DNA of 64,000 bases. Origin: Epiperipatus broadwayi. Taxonomy: Eukaryota; Onychophora; Udeonychophora; Euonychophora; Peripatidae. Positions within the stretch are counted from its first letter, which is position 1. Each line of letters starts with the position of its first letter. The notes beneath the pieces are model-generated. The model saw only the letters and a program-made list of their open reading frames with translations, ran no database searches and was not told the DNA's origin. Positions 10,611 to 21,550 of this stretch are shown one piece after another. Location: the NCBI GenBank assembly GCA_028023455.1, contig JAQFVV010012441.1, forward strand, positions 3,839,911 through 3,903,910, written 5' to 3'. Made by a program: the position numbers and the translations under genes.

Positions 10611-12056
10611 TGTACCAATAATAAAATGGGCACATAATAATTTGTTTAAAAAAATTATTAAAAATAAAAATCCTTAATTAAAAGAGGGGGAGGGGGAGTT
10701 TTCCTGTAGAAAAAACTAAAAGTTTCATAAAAGAAGTTAAAGAGTTTTTATTATTATAAATAATTAAAAGTCTAAAATATAAATCTCTTTTCATTCGAGT
10801 TTATTAGGATAAATTATACATGTGCATAAATGTAAGCTTGTTAATAAAATATATAATAAATATGTGTTAAAATCATATTGAAAAACACATAAAAAGAAAT
10901 ATTAATATGAAATATATTTAAAAAACACAGCGATAGCTACTAATCAAAATGATAAAACAACACATTTGTGATGAATGCTAATTAAAATACCCAACAAGAT
11001 AAAAAAGGATTAGCTACTAAAGGAATTTCGACAACACATATTGCCGGCGGTCATTAAAACAAAAACACTTCACATATATAAATAGCCAGATTTTTATCAG
11101 ACGTTCAGAGTTTGTCTAGTTTTTAGTCTAGTCTAGTCTAGAGATAACAGTGCAGTTTATATTATGTATACAGAAACAGAAATGCAGTGCTGAGCAGCTT
11201 TTGGGAACATATGCTCTTACTTTAGTCCTAGTCCAGTGAAACAGCGAAACCTGCCCGTGAAATAATGTCTACTTAACAGATCAGAAATCCTCCGTCAATA
11301 TTCAACTGTCTCCAAGAATAATACCAGCAGCTTAGCCTCAAATCTTCTCAAGAAACTTCAAATCTAACCGGTTAGATATACTTCATCAGAAGCAGCTAAC
11401 AACAAGCAATATCCACATTCCAAAAATCCTAGGTAAAACTTTTTTTTATTCTCATTAATATATAGTAGCCACTGCATTAATTCATAAAGCCTCCAGAGAC
11501 AAGTAATTTGAACTCTATAAGCATGCATAAAATGAACTATTGATGTGCATGTTTGTGAATGCTATATGATTTATAAACGTCAAATATTATTTATGCTTTC
11601 TCAGAAATATATTATAGTGTGTTAAATTAAAATGTGCATGTGTGATATTAGATTTAAAAAAAAATGTTTAAAATTAGTATAATTAATGTTAATAAATTGT
11701 CTTTAAATTTAAACCTTATTTTGTCGGTCAATTCTTTTTACAAATCCTTTTTACCATTTCGTTACCAATCTTTTATCAATTCTATCACCACTAATTAAAC
11801 TATATTTCATTATTGATTAAAATTAGACTGGGCTAGTTTTTGGGATTGTTTCGAGTGCTGGATTATGAGCCTACTATCCAAATACATTAGTCATAGACTA
11901 GCTGGTGCCCGGGGTTTACTCCAAAACAAATAAAGTGTTTGGATAGTAGGGGTTTGAATCTAGCAGGTGAGGAGGGCCATGATAAGATCGTGGGCATTGT
12001 TGATAGTTAAAGCTATTAATAATATTCCCCATTTAGCTCGAACATGTAGGTTTGTT
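10611..12056 (+). repeat. 5' long terminal repeat of LTR-1
   Basis: Begins TGTACCAATA and matches 14,616-16,070 along its whole length. Visible control elements are a TATA box at about 11,075-11,085 with an initiator-like ATCAGACG about 20 bp further on, and an AATAAA near 11,928. CTACTATCCAAATAC (about 11,870) and GTGTTTGGATAGTAG (about 11,935) are complementary and would form a stem that displays CTGGTGCCCGGGG in its loop. The 3' boundary is set by loss of similarity between the repeats, so it is good to about 15 bp. Confidence 0.75.
11073..11105 (+). promoter_or_regulatory. TATA box and initiator in the 5' LTR
   Basis: TATATAAATAGCC is followed by TTTTTATCAGACGTTCAG. The unrelated-looking LTR-2 repeat has the same arrangement (GATATAAATAGA then TTATCAGACAG near 21,965-21,995), and the 3' LTR repeats it near 15,080-15,110. 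Transcription would start at about the CAGAC. Confidence 0.6.
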
Positions 12057-12500
12057 CTTATTTTAAAATAAAAATAAAAAAAAAAAAACAACAAAACATA
12101 ACAAAATTCTTCTTCCCATTGTCATAAATGACAGTTAACTAAATACTTTGTTTCTTGTTTAAAAATAAAAATCTTAAAGAAAATCTAAATTACATATTTA
12201 AAGTGGTTTAACTTAAAAAAAAGAATTGACTAAAACCTTTTTTTTCTTCTTTAAATGAAAAGAGATTTATGCTATTTACGTTGGTTAAAATAAATCATCC
12301 TGTTAAATCAGAGACAGTTGATATTTTGGGTGGAGCTAAAGCATTAGGAATGGGTAGAGAAAAATGGACAAAGGGGGTGGAGTCAGCGTATGTTTCCATC
12401 TTAGTAAGAAAAATAAATAAACAATAATAATTTTTGATTGGTTAATGCAAAAGATAATTTTAAAAAAATAAAAAGTAATAGCGTAACTATGAATAAATAA

Positions 12501-13055
12501 ATGGAGCTGGTAGAAATCCCAATATATTTTAAAAATCCCCAGTTGGTAGAGAAACAGAAAGAAGAAATATCTGAGATGCAGATGATGATGAAAATGATGA
12601 TGAATATGATGCAAGATTTCGAACAAAGTCAGCAAGACCTCAAAAAAGAATTGTGTCAGAAATTTAAACAAAGCCATGGCTTGTTAGAACTCAAAGCAGA
12701 ATTGAAGGAAGAAATTAGTCAGATCAAAGGAGAAATTAAAGAACTCAGAGCAGAAGTAAGAGAAATAAGACATGAAAGTACAGGAAAGGGAGAGAAAAGC
12801 CAAGATATCGTAGAGGTAGATTTAGTTAAAGAAAGTCAGGAAGTTGAGGTGATAAAAGAGATAGAAATTGAATTAGAATCAGATAGAGTTGTAATACAGG
12901 AAGTAAAAACAAATGTAGATCAAGAAATAGAAGAGAGACATAAGTTCAAGGTAGAAGATAGCATTGAAAAGCTTTTACAAACATTTAAAAAGGTTAAAGT
13001 AAAAGTTCGGGTTTGTTTTAAACTTAGATTTAAAGTAAAAAGAAAGCGTAGGTAA
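12501..13055 (+). CDS. Coiled-coil, basic-tailed protein of the LTR-1 element (Gag-like?)
   Basis: This 184-residue ORF is the only intact one in the internal region of LTR-1. I do not recognise the family. Residues 20-40 are Met-rich (MMMKMMMNMM). Residues about 42-93 show heptad-like spacing of Leu/Ile with many Glu/Lys (LLELKAELKEEISQIKGEI), which predicts a coiled coil. Residues about 100-150 are acidic. The last 25 residues are strongly basic (KVKVKVRVCFKLRF then KVKRKRR), as expected for a nucleic-acid-binding or nuclear localisation tail. A coiled-coil N-terminal half with a basic end would suit a minimal Gag used to package a non-autonomous element, but there is no zinc knuckle. It lies about 445 bp after the 5' LTR. 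Survival of the frame in such AT-rich DNA suggests real coding. Confidence 0.55.
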   Translation: MELVEIPIYFKNPQLVEKQKEEISEMQMMMKMMMNMMQDFEQSQQDLKKELCQKFKQSHGLLELKAELKEEISQIKGEIKELRAEVREIRHESTGKGEKSQDIVEVDLVKESQEVEVIKEIEIELESDRVVIQEVKTNVDQEIEERHKFKVEDSIEKLLQTFKKVKVKVRVCFKLRFKVKRKRR

Positions 13056-13199
13056 AAATATTCACGGTTAGGAAAAATATGAAGGTCTGTGAAGCTTAAA
13101 GGTTTTCTAATTTACAAGGCAAAAAACAGAATAGAACGAGAAAGAGATAAAATAAATTTTAATCGAGGGATAGAAGTGAGAATATGGAGTATAATTTAT

Positions 13200-14140
13200 G
13201 TTAGTGAGTTAGTAGAAAGAAAGAAGGAACCACCTGACATAGTTTAAAAGTTAGTAAACGGGCAGAATAGTAAAGGAAATAAACAAAAAGGACTGGAAAT
13301 GGACAATGAGCACGAATATGATTATTCTAACATCAATAATTTGATAAATTTAAATCTGAAACTTCTATTTAAAACTAAAATAATAAATTAAAAATAAATG
13401 AACAATGATAAATTAAAAGTAAAATTAAAATGATGGATTGTTTTGTCAAATAATAATAACGGAGGCTTTGTAAAATAAAAGATTTTTTCTCCATGCACAT
13501 ATTAATAAAGAAAGTAGCATAATAAAATAAAAGTTTGTTTTGAATACCGTAAGTTAATAAAAGAATGTAAATAAATTGTTTAAAATAATCAAGATAACAA
13601 AAAAATCTCTAGTAAAATAATAATGAATGAATCATAATAAAGTAAAATAGTTTTTCTGAGTACACGCACATTAATAAGGAAGTTAAAGTATTAGTTTAAG
13701 AAAAAAATAATATTGTAATATAAATAAATATGGATAATGTTCGTATGAGTTTAAAAATAATATCGTCATATAAAAAAAATATGTAAACTGATGTCCGTGA
13801 TAGTTTAGAATAGTATGTAAGATTAAATAAATATGTAAAATAATGTTCGTAATGGTTTAAAAATAATATTATAAGATTAGTGTAAATAAATATTTTAAAT
13901 AATGTTCGTAAGGGTTATAAGTAATGTTCATAATGAATTTAAAAGAATAATATTGTAAGGTTAAAATAAATAAAAATATAAAGTCAATCGAAGTTGTATT
14001 AAGAGTGTATAAGGGTTTGAAATTAAAGGAATGAGGATAGTGTGAAATAAGTTTAGTTAAGGTTAAGTTTAAAGCTGTCGACTGGATAAATTTTAGTACC
14101 TATAATGGATTGGCAGGGATCATTCTTCTTTTAAAATGTG
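13200..14140. repeat. AT-rich internal region of LTR-1 with degenerate short repeats
   Basis: From about 13,690 to 13,990 variants of a motif reading AATGTTCGTAAGGGTTTAAA / AATAATATTGTAAGATTAAA recur several times with irregular spacing. No ORF of note. Confidence 0.5.
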
Positions 14141-14420
14141 CACTGGGAAAATCCAGCATGAGCCGCAAGTTACTTCTTCAGGGGAGAATCCCCATATCTC
14201 ATATCTCGTTTTCCAAAGTGTAAGTCGAAAAATGGACAGTTGATAATTCCTGCCATTCGCTGCAACCCTTTCTTGTTCCAAGTCTGGTAGAAACCCGGCA
14301 AATGAAGCTTCATTTTTTATATGTGTAAGTCGGTATAAGTCAGCGAATCTGCTTCCACTTCATTTCCAAAAGGTCCCTATGCCACAAAATTAGTTTGTCC
14401 CGGTGGTCACTATCCAGGAC
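14140..14420. other. Less AT-rich block of LTR-1 internal DNA, function unknown
   Basis: Base composition is visibly more balanced than its surroundings. CTTCAGGGGAGAATCCCC suggests a local hairpin. It could be a structured RNA region or the remains of pol; no frame gave recognisable motifs. Confidence 0.35.
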
Positions 14421-14597
14421 TCAGAACATTGTAAGCAATGTATTAAGCATGGAAAGAAGTAAAGCATAATTGAAGAATGCCCTTAGTATGAAAAGTGAAA
14501 GATATAAAAAAAGCAAACTTAGAAAAATAATAATATTTAGAATTAAGAATTAAAGTTGTCAGAGATAAAATGGCCAAAAATGATACATTTTACTCTC

Positions 14598-14615
14598 AAA
14601 TGAAGGGGGGTGCAA
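14598..14615 (+). promoter_or_regulatory. Polypurine tract next to the 3' LTR
   Basis: AAATGAAGGGGGGTGCAA abuts the TGTAC start of the 3' repeat. A purine-rich tract here is where plus-strand DNA synthesis is primed in LTR retrotransposons. Confidence 0.65.
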
Positions 14616-16070
14616 TGTACCAATATTGAAATTTGCACATAATAATTTGTTTAAAAAAATTATTAGAAATAAAAATCCTTAATTAAAAGAGGGGGAGGGG
14701 GAGTTTTCCTGTAGAAAAAACTAAAAGTTTTATAAAAGAAGTTAAAGAGTTTTTATTATTATAAATAATTAAAAGTCTGAAATATAATCTCTTTTCATTC
14801 GAGTTTATTAGGATAAATTATACATGTGCATAAATGTAAGCTTGTTAATAAAATATATAATAAATATGTGTTAAAATCATATTGAAAAACACATGAAAAG
14901 AAATATTAAAATGAAATATATTTAAAAAACACAGTGGTGGCTACTAATCAAAATTATAAAACAACATGTTTGTGATGACTGCTAATTAAAATACCCAACA
15001 ACAAGATTAAAAAGGATTAGCTACTAAAGGAATTTTGACAACACATATTGCCAGCAGACATTAAAACAAAAACACTTCTCATATATATATAGCCAGATTT
15101 TTATCAGACGTTCAAAGTTTCAGTCTAGTTTTTAGTCTAGTCTAGTCTAGAGATAACAGTGCAGTTTATATTATGTATACAGAAACAGAAATGCAGTGCT
15201 GAGCAGTTTTTGAGAACATACACTCTTATTTTAGCCCTAGTCCAGTGAAACAGCGAAACCTACCCATGAAATAATGTCTACTTAACAGCTCAGAAATCCT
15301 CCATCAATGTTCAACTGTCTCCAAGAATAATAGCAGTGGATTAACCTCAAATGCCCTTAAGAAACTTCAAATCTAACTGGTTAGATATATTTCATCAGAA
15401 GCAGCTAACAACAAGCAATATCCACGGTCCAAAAATCCTAGGTAAAACATTTTCTTATTCTCATTAATATATAATAGCCACTGCATTAATTCGTAAAGCC
15501 TCCAGAGACAAGTAATTTGAACTCTATAAGCATGCATAAAATGAACTATTGATGTGCATGTTTGTGAATGCTATATGATTTATAAACATCAAATATTATT
15601 TATGCTTTCTCAGAAGATATATTATAGTGTGTTAAATTAAAATGTGCATGTGTGATATTAGATTTTTAAAAAAATGTTTAAAATTAGTATAATTAATGTT
15701 AATAAGTTGTCTTTAAATTTAAACCTTATTTTGTCAGTCAATTCTTTTTACCAATCCTTTTTACCAATTTTTTACCAATCTTTTATAAATTCTATCACCA
15801 CTAATTAAACTATATTTTATTATTGATTAAAATTAGACTGGGCTAGATTTTGGGATTGTTTCGAGCGCTGGATTATGAGCTTACTGTCCAAATACATTAG
15901 TCATAGACTAGCTGGTGCCTGGGGTTTACTCTGAAACAAATAAAGGGTTTGGATAGTAGAGGTTTGAATCTATCCACCAAGGTGGGCCATGATCTGATTG
16001 TGGGTATTGTTGATAGTTAAAGCTATCAAAGATATTTCCCATTTTTCTTGAATGTGCTGGTTCGTTCATG
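14616..16070 (+). repeat. 3' long terminal repeat of LTR-1
   Basis: Matches the 5' repeat over its length, including the TATA/initiator pair, the AATAAA near 15,937 and the CTGGTGCCTGGGG loop sequence near 15,917. Confidence 0.75.
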
Positions 16071-16194
16071 TAACATTTATAGTTAAATAAGATTATAAAT
16101 GTATTATGAAGAAGTTTGAAACAGCCAAAACATTTACAGTGTAAGTAATCATTCTGTGGATCGATCCGGCACAGTATATCTTCTTAAACCAATA

Positions 16195-18640
16195 GCAATT
16201 CACTGCAGAATGATGGTCTACTCACGTCTAACATTAGTTTTCAAATTTTTGGCCTGTTTTTTTCACATCACCTGAACAAACTTTCATATTATATCCATAC
16301 ATATCATATATAGTGATTTTATAAATCTTTTATAATCTCTTAGGATTCCATTTAAAACTTCAATTATCCCTCTATTATTAAACACTTTTAGCAACATGTC
16401 TATCTAAGCTCCATTTCAGTTTCTTAATTTTTTTAACAATGTTAGTGTTAGCTGTTTGTCTCCTATTCTATGCATTTTATTTTGGATTTCTTGACATTAC
16501 TTTTAGCACAGATCTCAAATTTCACAGAATAGTCTGATGCTTATGTATTTACTTTTCTATTAGGTGTCCAAGTCTTAGATCCATAAGTAAAAGCAGGTAA
16601 GACAAATATATTGAAAACCTTTCTCAAACACACAGACATTATTTTTAATACTAATTTATCCATATAATACTAAATTGTTGAAGCAATAAGAAAGAGTAGT
16701 TATTAAGTTTAATCCTTTGATTAATTTCTTCCATTATAATTCCATCAGTATTAATAATCAGAGTAATTTATTTATAGTAATTATCAATTTTTATTTTCTT
16801 TTGAGATACTCTATTGTACATTAATTAAGTGTTTTTAACATTATTCCTAATGGTATTTTCATTTAATAACTCTTGCAACATTTCCTAAAGCTTTGAAATA
16901 TTATTTGCAAAATAAACACATAACCTGAAAAATTTAGATATAATTAATTTTTACTTCTTTTTATTCCCTTAGTTTTTCTTTTTAATTGACAAACCATTTG
17001 ATGTGAAACTACTGTGAAAAATTTTGCTGATAAGAAATAATCCTTTCATACACTCTTCTCAATAGTATTTTTTTAAGAATCACTATGGCGTCACTGCTGT
17101 TACATTTTGATGAATATTCATCAAAATATGACAATTCTCAAGACTTTATCTGATGGTACAATGTTTTAAATCCCACAGAAAAACATAATTATGTAATCAA
17201 GTGCGTTTTCATAATCTACAAATCCAAAATTTAATTTTGATTTTTATTAATGTCATTTCTACAACATTTCTCAATACCCGAATATGAATCACTGTAGTAA
17301 AACAACTCATCGTTTTTTATTAGTTATAATCCAAAGTTCACAGTAGATGACTTGCAATTATCATGGTAAATATTTTTTATAAAACTGATTCAGGGTTGAT
17401 AATTCTATAATTTTTAATATTTTCTTTATCCCTCTTTTAAAATACAATGCACTATTTTAATTTTCCAATCACGTGATTCATCTTTATAATTTACTCATTG
17501 GTCAAATAGATTTACTCACAATTTTTATATTTTTTGACTTGGTTCTGTAAAAATTTTAATACTAAAACCATCATTATTTGTATTGTTTTCCTTCTACATA
17601 GATTTAATTGCGTCTTTCCACTTTTCATTTATAATGCTTTATATAATTCTTTATAGAACTCTTCCACACATCCCGTAATGTCATCTCTCTTTTTAGTAAT
17701 AGTTCCAACTTTTATTCGTAATGCTGAAATAAATTTCCTTCAAATATCAATATGTTGTTTTATGCTTTTGAAACTATTATTTTTTTCTATAGCTTTCATT
17801 ATTCATTTATAATTATATTTTTAATATCAATATTTATTCTTTTTAGTGCCACTTCATAATAATATTCAATTTCAATTCTTAATTGATTGCTGCTTTTTTA
17901 TACTATCTTTTTTACCGTTTTATGTCGTGTCACGCGTTTTCTTATTGATTTTATTCAAATCTGAACTATCTTCAAAGTCAGCTAATATTTTTAAATGATC
18001 TTTATGTTCTGATTAAATTTATTGGAGTATTTCTAAAAGCTGCTAATATTGGCTTTTTAAATATTTTTTTATCTTTCTACGTTTGCATTAACAATAACTT
18101 AATATCTTACTAATCAATGATCACTTTCAGTGTAGAATTTATTAATAACCTTACAATTTTGATATCGATTTTGTGTTAATCAAAATATAGTCCACTTCTG
18201 CTGTTATCTCATTTGGGTGTTTTTATATTTGTTTCTGTTTAGGATTTTTGTTTTTTAAATTATAATATCATTTTTCTTTTTCTGCTGAACTCCACAAATC
18301 CGTGTCTTTTCTCATATCATCATAAAAATTTCCACTTCATTTTTATGTTTACCGATTCTAGCATTAAAGTCCCCCAAAAGAATTTAAAAATATTGTATAG
18401 TCTGATCAAAAGAATTTTGTATAATATCCATATTAAACTTGCTCATCATAATAAATACTTGTTGGGGCATAAAGAATCATATATATTTGGTATCTTCCAT
18501 TAATGTGAATAATTAATTTTGGTATTCTATCTGATATATCACCAAACTCCACACTTTTGTTCTATATAGCCCAGTGTCTTTTGCACCATAAGGACTCATT
18601 TTTATTTTTAAACTTAAAAATAAACAGATCTGTCTCTTAT
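16195..18640 (-). pseudogene. Decayed RTE-like retrotransposon
   Basis: Its left end carries CACTGCAGAATGATGGTCTA, matching CACTGCAGGATGAAGGTCTC at the 3' end of the other RTE copies. Reading leftwards on the minus strand gives decayed C-terminal and RT blocks and then, at 18,200-18,600, endonuclease-like sequence. Stops and indels are frequent. It lies about 125 bp beyond the LTR-1 element. Confidence 0.7.
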
Positions 18641-18787
18641 ACTACATAACTATGCATTCAATAAAAAACATATACTCATCATGTTGTCTGGTGATTTAAA
18701 CCTTACAACTACACTAACATAGAAGTATAACTTCTTATATTAATAAACTTGCATCGTTTTATTTTTTGATGTTGTGCATATATATAT

Positions 18788-18960
18788 TTAAAATGCTCCA
18801 TAACTATATTATTTAAGCCACACCTCTTTTTAAAATAAAGAAACAGCTTGAGTTTTTGCAGTCCATTGAAAAGAACAAGGAGTGCAAAAAATCTGAGCTG
18901 TTTCTTTATTTTAAAAGGAGAGTGTATCTAAAATTATATAACTATGGTATATTTCAAATA
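18788..18960. repeat. Imperfect fold-back repeat
   Basis: The core arms TTTTAAAATAAAGAAACAGC and GCTGTTTCTTTATTTTAAAA are perfect complements. Weaker outer complementarity extends to CATAACTATATTAT and ATATAACTATGG. The loop is about 45 bp. It looks like a small non-autonomous element. Confidence 0.65.
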
Positions 18961-18990
18961 TATTATATAGATTTCAGCTAATGTTCTGCA

Positions 18991-19180
18991 TTGGTACTAT
19001 ATATGTATTTAATGATAGCTTCAGATTTCTTGGGTCATGAAAGGGCATGTAATTATAAATTTAAATTTGATGTTGAAAATGTTAAGAGTTTTCATGAAGA
19101 GAGAAAACATAATAGAAGAAAAATTAAGGAGGCAATTTTCATAAATAGAAATAAAGTGAATGTAATTAATAGACTACTAC
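18991..19180 (+). pseudogene. Penelope-like element C-terminal fragment
   Basis: The open frame reads FDVENVKSFHEERKHNRRK followed by IKEAIFINRNKVNVINR. This resembles the region after the GIY-YIG domain in Penelope-like elements, where a V-K-x-hydrophobic segment, a basic KR/RK and an EA-x-x-I segment precede an IN(R/K). The frame continues by chance through an adjoining palindrome into RTE sequence, so the apparent 183-residue ORF (18,991-19,542) is a chimera of two elements. Only this piece of Penelope is present here. Confidence 0.55.
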
Positions 19181-19228
19181 TTAGTCTATTAATTACATTC
19201 ACTTTATTTCTATTTATGAAAAAATTGC
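19132..19228. repeat. Near-perfect hairpin at a Penelope/RTE junction
   Basis: Arms of about 44 bp (left arm includes GAAATAAAGTGAATGTAATT, right arm its exact complement) surround a loop of about 5 bp. The left arm is the end of the Penelope fragment. The right arm joins RTE sequence that starts with codons for HRLVRCKLRV. Such a structure can arise when synthesis switches to its own complementary strand. Confidence 0.85.
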
Positions 19229-19770
19229 ATCATCGATTAGTAAGGTGTAAGTTACGTGTTAATATAAAACTAGAGAGACAAAAATTATTAAGAAAAACAA
19301 TATTTACAGTTGATATTCCTCATCTTCAGAAACATTCTAATGAATTTAAATTAGAACTTACAAATAGGTTTCAAGTGTTAGGAGATTTTGAACATGATAC
19401 AGATTTGAATGAAATTAATATGAAAATAACTGATACACTTTTAAAAACTGCAACAAACATAGCTGGTAGAAAAAAGCAGCAATTGACTAATAAAATTTCT
19501 ACTGAGACTAGAGAATTTATGAAGAAAAGAAGGAATATGTAAGATATACAAAAATGAGATATTAAAAAGAATTGAATATCTCGAATTTTGTAAAATGGTA
19601 GGAAAAGAGTTGAAAATGATATAAGAAAGTATAACTGTGAAATAGCAAGGAAAGCTGTAGAAGAAAATAAAAGTCTCAAAAATGTTAAACAACATTTTGG
19701 TATTGGTAGGAAATTTATATCTGCAATAAGAAAAAAAGATGGAATTATTACTAAAAAGAGAGATGACATC

Positions 19771-21093
19771 ATGAAATTGGTAGAAAATTTTTATCAAGAA
19801 TTATATAGTAATAAAGAACAAGTACCTCCTATATCTATTACATCTTCCGAATTGCCCAGAATTTTAAATGAAGAAGTGGGACATGCAATTAAGTGTATGA
19901 AGGAAGGAAAGGCTCCAGGAAATGATGGAATTATAATTGATATATTAAAAGAAGCAGGTGAAGAAATAGAAACAATTTTAGCAAAGTTATATACCAAATG
20001 TCTAAATGATAAAGATGTACCGGAAGATTGGAAGAATGCAGTAATAATATTAATATTTAAAAAAGGTGATAAAGAAGATATTAGAAATTACAGACCTATC
20101 AGCCTTTTATCAGTTTTATATAAATTTTTTACCAAGATAATTACAACTCGTCTACAGAGAACTTTGGATTTCCACCAACCAAGAGAACAAGCTGGATTTA
20201 AAAGTGGTTTTAGTACAATAGATCATATCCAGGTATTGAGAGAAGTTATAGAAAGGACAAACGAATACGAGTTGTCATTATGTTTTGGATTTGTAGATTA
20301 TGAAAAGGCATTCAATTCTATACACATTTCTTCAGTGATTAAAGCATTGGATCATCAAGGTATAGATCCAGGATATTGTCATATTTTAAAGAATATTTAT
20401 AAAAATGCATCAGCAACAATTAGATTACATAATGATACTGGAAAAATCAACATTGAGAAAGGTGTAAGACAAGGTGACTCCATATCCCCAAAACTCTTTA
20501 CAGCAGTGCTGCAAGAAGTATTTTGTGGATTAAAATGGGAAACTAAAGGAGTGAAAGTAAATGGAGAGTATTTAAGTCATTTAGATTTCGCAGATGATGT
20601 AGTTGTTTTTGCAAATGATGCTTCAGAGCTGCAGGAAATGTTGCAGGAGTTAGCAGATGAAAGTAGAAAAGTAGGACTAAAGATAAATGTTAAAAAGACT
20701 AAAGTAATGTTTAATCGATTTGCTCAAAATATGAAAATAAAGATTGATTATGAAGAATTAGAAGAAGTTAACAGTTACAAATACCTTGGTCAGATTATTA
20801 ATACAGATGGAAACATAATGGAGGAAATTAATCATAGAATTAAACTTGGTTGGAGTGCTTTTGATAGAAATAACTTGATACTAAAAGGAAATATGCCTAT
20901 GTGTTTGAAAAGGATGGTTTTTAACAAATGCGTTTTACCAGTTCTTACTTATGGATCTGAGACTTGGACACTTAATAGAAGAGCAATACAGAGACTTCAG
21001 ACCACTCAAAGGAGTATGGAGAGATGTATGTTGGGAGTAACAAGAAAAGATCGAAAACGCAATGTATGGGAAACAAAAAACAGGTGTTACTGA
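19771..21093 (+). CDS. Reverse transcriptase of the RTE-like element (partial, frameshifted at both ends)
   Basis: 440 residues of a LINE reverse transcriptase, the enzyme that copies the element's RNA at a nicked target. Blocks in order: GKAPGNDGI (47-54), NYRPISLL (107-114), FVDYEKAF (174-181, first catalytic Asp), GVRQGDSISP (231-240), FADD (273-276, catalytic pair) and YGSETW (394-399), which starts the conserved C-terminal region. The true protein began far upstream; the listed start is only the first Met after a frame break. Preceding codons up to position 19,620 continue the linker in this frame. The ORF ends early through an indel near 21,070. The RT core looks intact, but the endonuclease is missing, so the copy cannot be autonomous. 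Confidence 0.85.
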   Translation: MKLVENFYQELYSNKEQVPPISITSSELPRILNEEVGHAIKCMKEGKAPGNDGIIIDILKEAGEEIETILAKLYTKCLNDKDVPEDWKNAVIILIFKKGDKEDIRNYRPISLLSVLYKFFTKIITTRLQRTLDFHQPREQAGFKSGFSTIDHIQVLREVIERTNEYELSLCFGFVDYEKAFNSIHISSVIKALDHQGIDPGYCHILKNIYKNASATIRLHNDTGKINIEKGVRQGDSISPKLFTAVLQEVFCGLKWETKGVKVNGEYLSHLDFADDVVVFANDASELQEMLQELADESRKVGLKINVKKTKVMFNRFAQNMKIKIDYEELEEVNSYKYLGQIINTDGNIMEEINHRIKLGWSAFDRNNLILKGNMPMCLKRMVFNKCVLPVLTYGSETWTLNRRAIQRLQTTQRSMERCMLGVTRKDRKRNVWETKNRCY

Positions 21094-21349
21094 CCTTATT
21101 GAAAAAATTAAAAGATTGAAATGGAGTTGGGATGGACATATTGCTAGAAGAGATGATAATAGATGGACAATTGAAATTTTAAACTGGATTCCAAGAGATT
21201 GTAAAAGACCCAGAAAGAGACCACATGTGAGATGGATGGATGAAATAAGAAAATGTGCAGGGGTGTTGTGGAGAAGAGAAGCTAAAGATCGGAGAAGATG
21301 GATTAAACTTGGAGAGACCTTCATCCTACAGTGGATTGATAATTGTTGA
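21062..21349 (+). pseudogene. C-terminal region of the same RTE element, after a frameshift
   Basis: Continues the RT frame after the break: TGVTDLIEKIKRLKWSWDGH then IARRDDNRWTIEILNW, PRDCKRPRKRPHVRWMDEI and WRREAKDRRRWIKLGETF. The minus-strand fragment at 41,588-42,232 reads through the same junction without a shift (NVWVRKQTGVTD), which shows where the indel lies. The function of this basic C-terminal region is not known in detail; it is conserved in this LINE group. The stop TGA merges into the (GAT)n tail. Confidence 0.8.
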
Positions 21350-21550
21350 TGATGATGATGATGAATTAATAGACAAGCTCTTAGCATTTAAATTTTGGAA
21401 TTGTAGGATTTGAGTTGATAACATTTGCTTGAGTTATCTTTTTGAATTAAAAGGCAGCTGAAGAGTGTTAAGTAATTAAGTACTTCTATAAATTGTAAGA
21501 CAATGTATAATAGTTAATGACCATTATATTTATTATTTTTTTGTTATTAT

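Larger units (their letters stand above)
10611..16070 (+). mobile_element. LTR retrotransposon (family LTR-1) lacking a recognisable pol
   Basis: Direct terminal repeats of about 1.45 kb (10,611-12,056 and 14,616-16,070) flank about 2.56 kb of internal DNA. The internal part holds one intact ORF (12,501-13,055), a long AT-rich tract, a less AT-rich block (14,140-14,420) and a purine-rich tract directly before the 3' repeat. No protease, RT, RNase H or integrase motif was seen in any frame. It therefore looks non-autonomous. The two repeats differ at scattered positions, so insertion is not very recent. A clean target-site duplication was not resolved. Confidence 0.8.
19229..21366 (+). mobile_element. 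5'-truncated RTE-like non-LTR retrotransposon
   Basis: Begins inside the endonuclease (HRLVRCKLRVNIKLERQKLL, the block after the GSDH motif of APE endonucleases), runs through the linker and RT, and ends with a (GAT)n tail at about 21,346-21,366. The tail type and the C-terminal sequence are those of RTE-group elements. It is the best-preserved copy here, with only two frame breaks (near 19,540-19,610 and near 21,070). The same element recurs at 4.1-7.1, 16.2-18.6, 31.7-33.2, 33.4-34.9, 41.6-42.3 and 62.2-63.5 kb. Confidence 0.85.

Noticed and set aside
12336-12677. Minus-strand ORF of 113 codons rich in His and Phe
   Set aside because: Antisense of the coiled-coil ORF; the His run is the reverse of repeated ATGATG codons.
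13200-14600. Hidden pol gene in the LTR-1 internal region
   Set aside because: I looked in the six frames for D-S/T-G, YxDD or FADD-like and integrase HHCC blocks and saw none; stops are dense.
19371-19797. Two overlapping minus-strand ORFs (133 and 118 codons)
   Set aside because: Phe/Leu/Ser-rich antisense frames of RTE linker sequence with no motif.
20935-21387. Minus-strand ORF of 150 codons opposite the RTE C-terminus
   Set aside because: It is the antisense of the real RTE frame, and its plus-strand counterpart at 41,547-41,888 is the same shadow.
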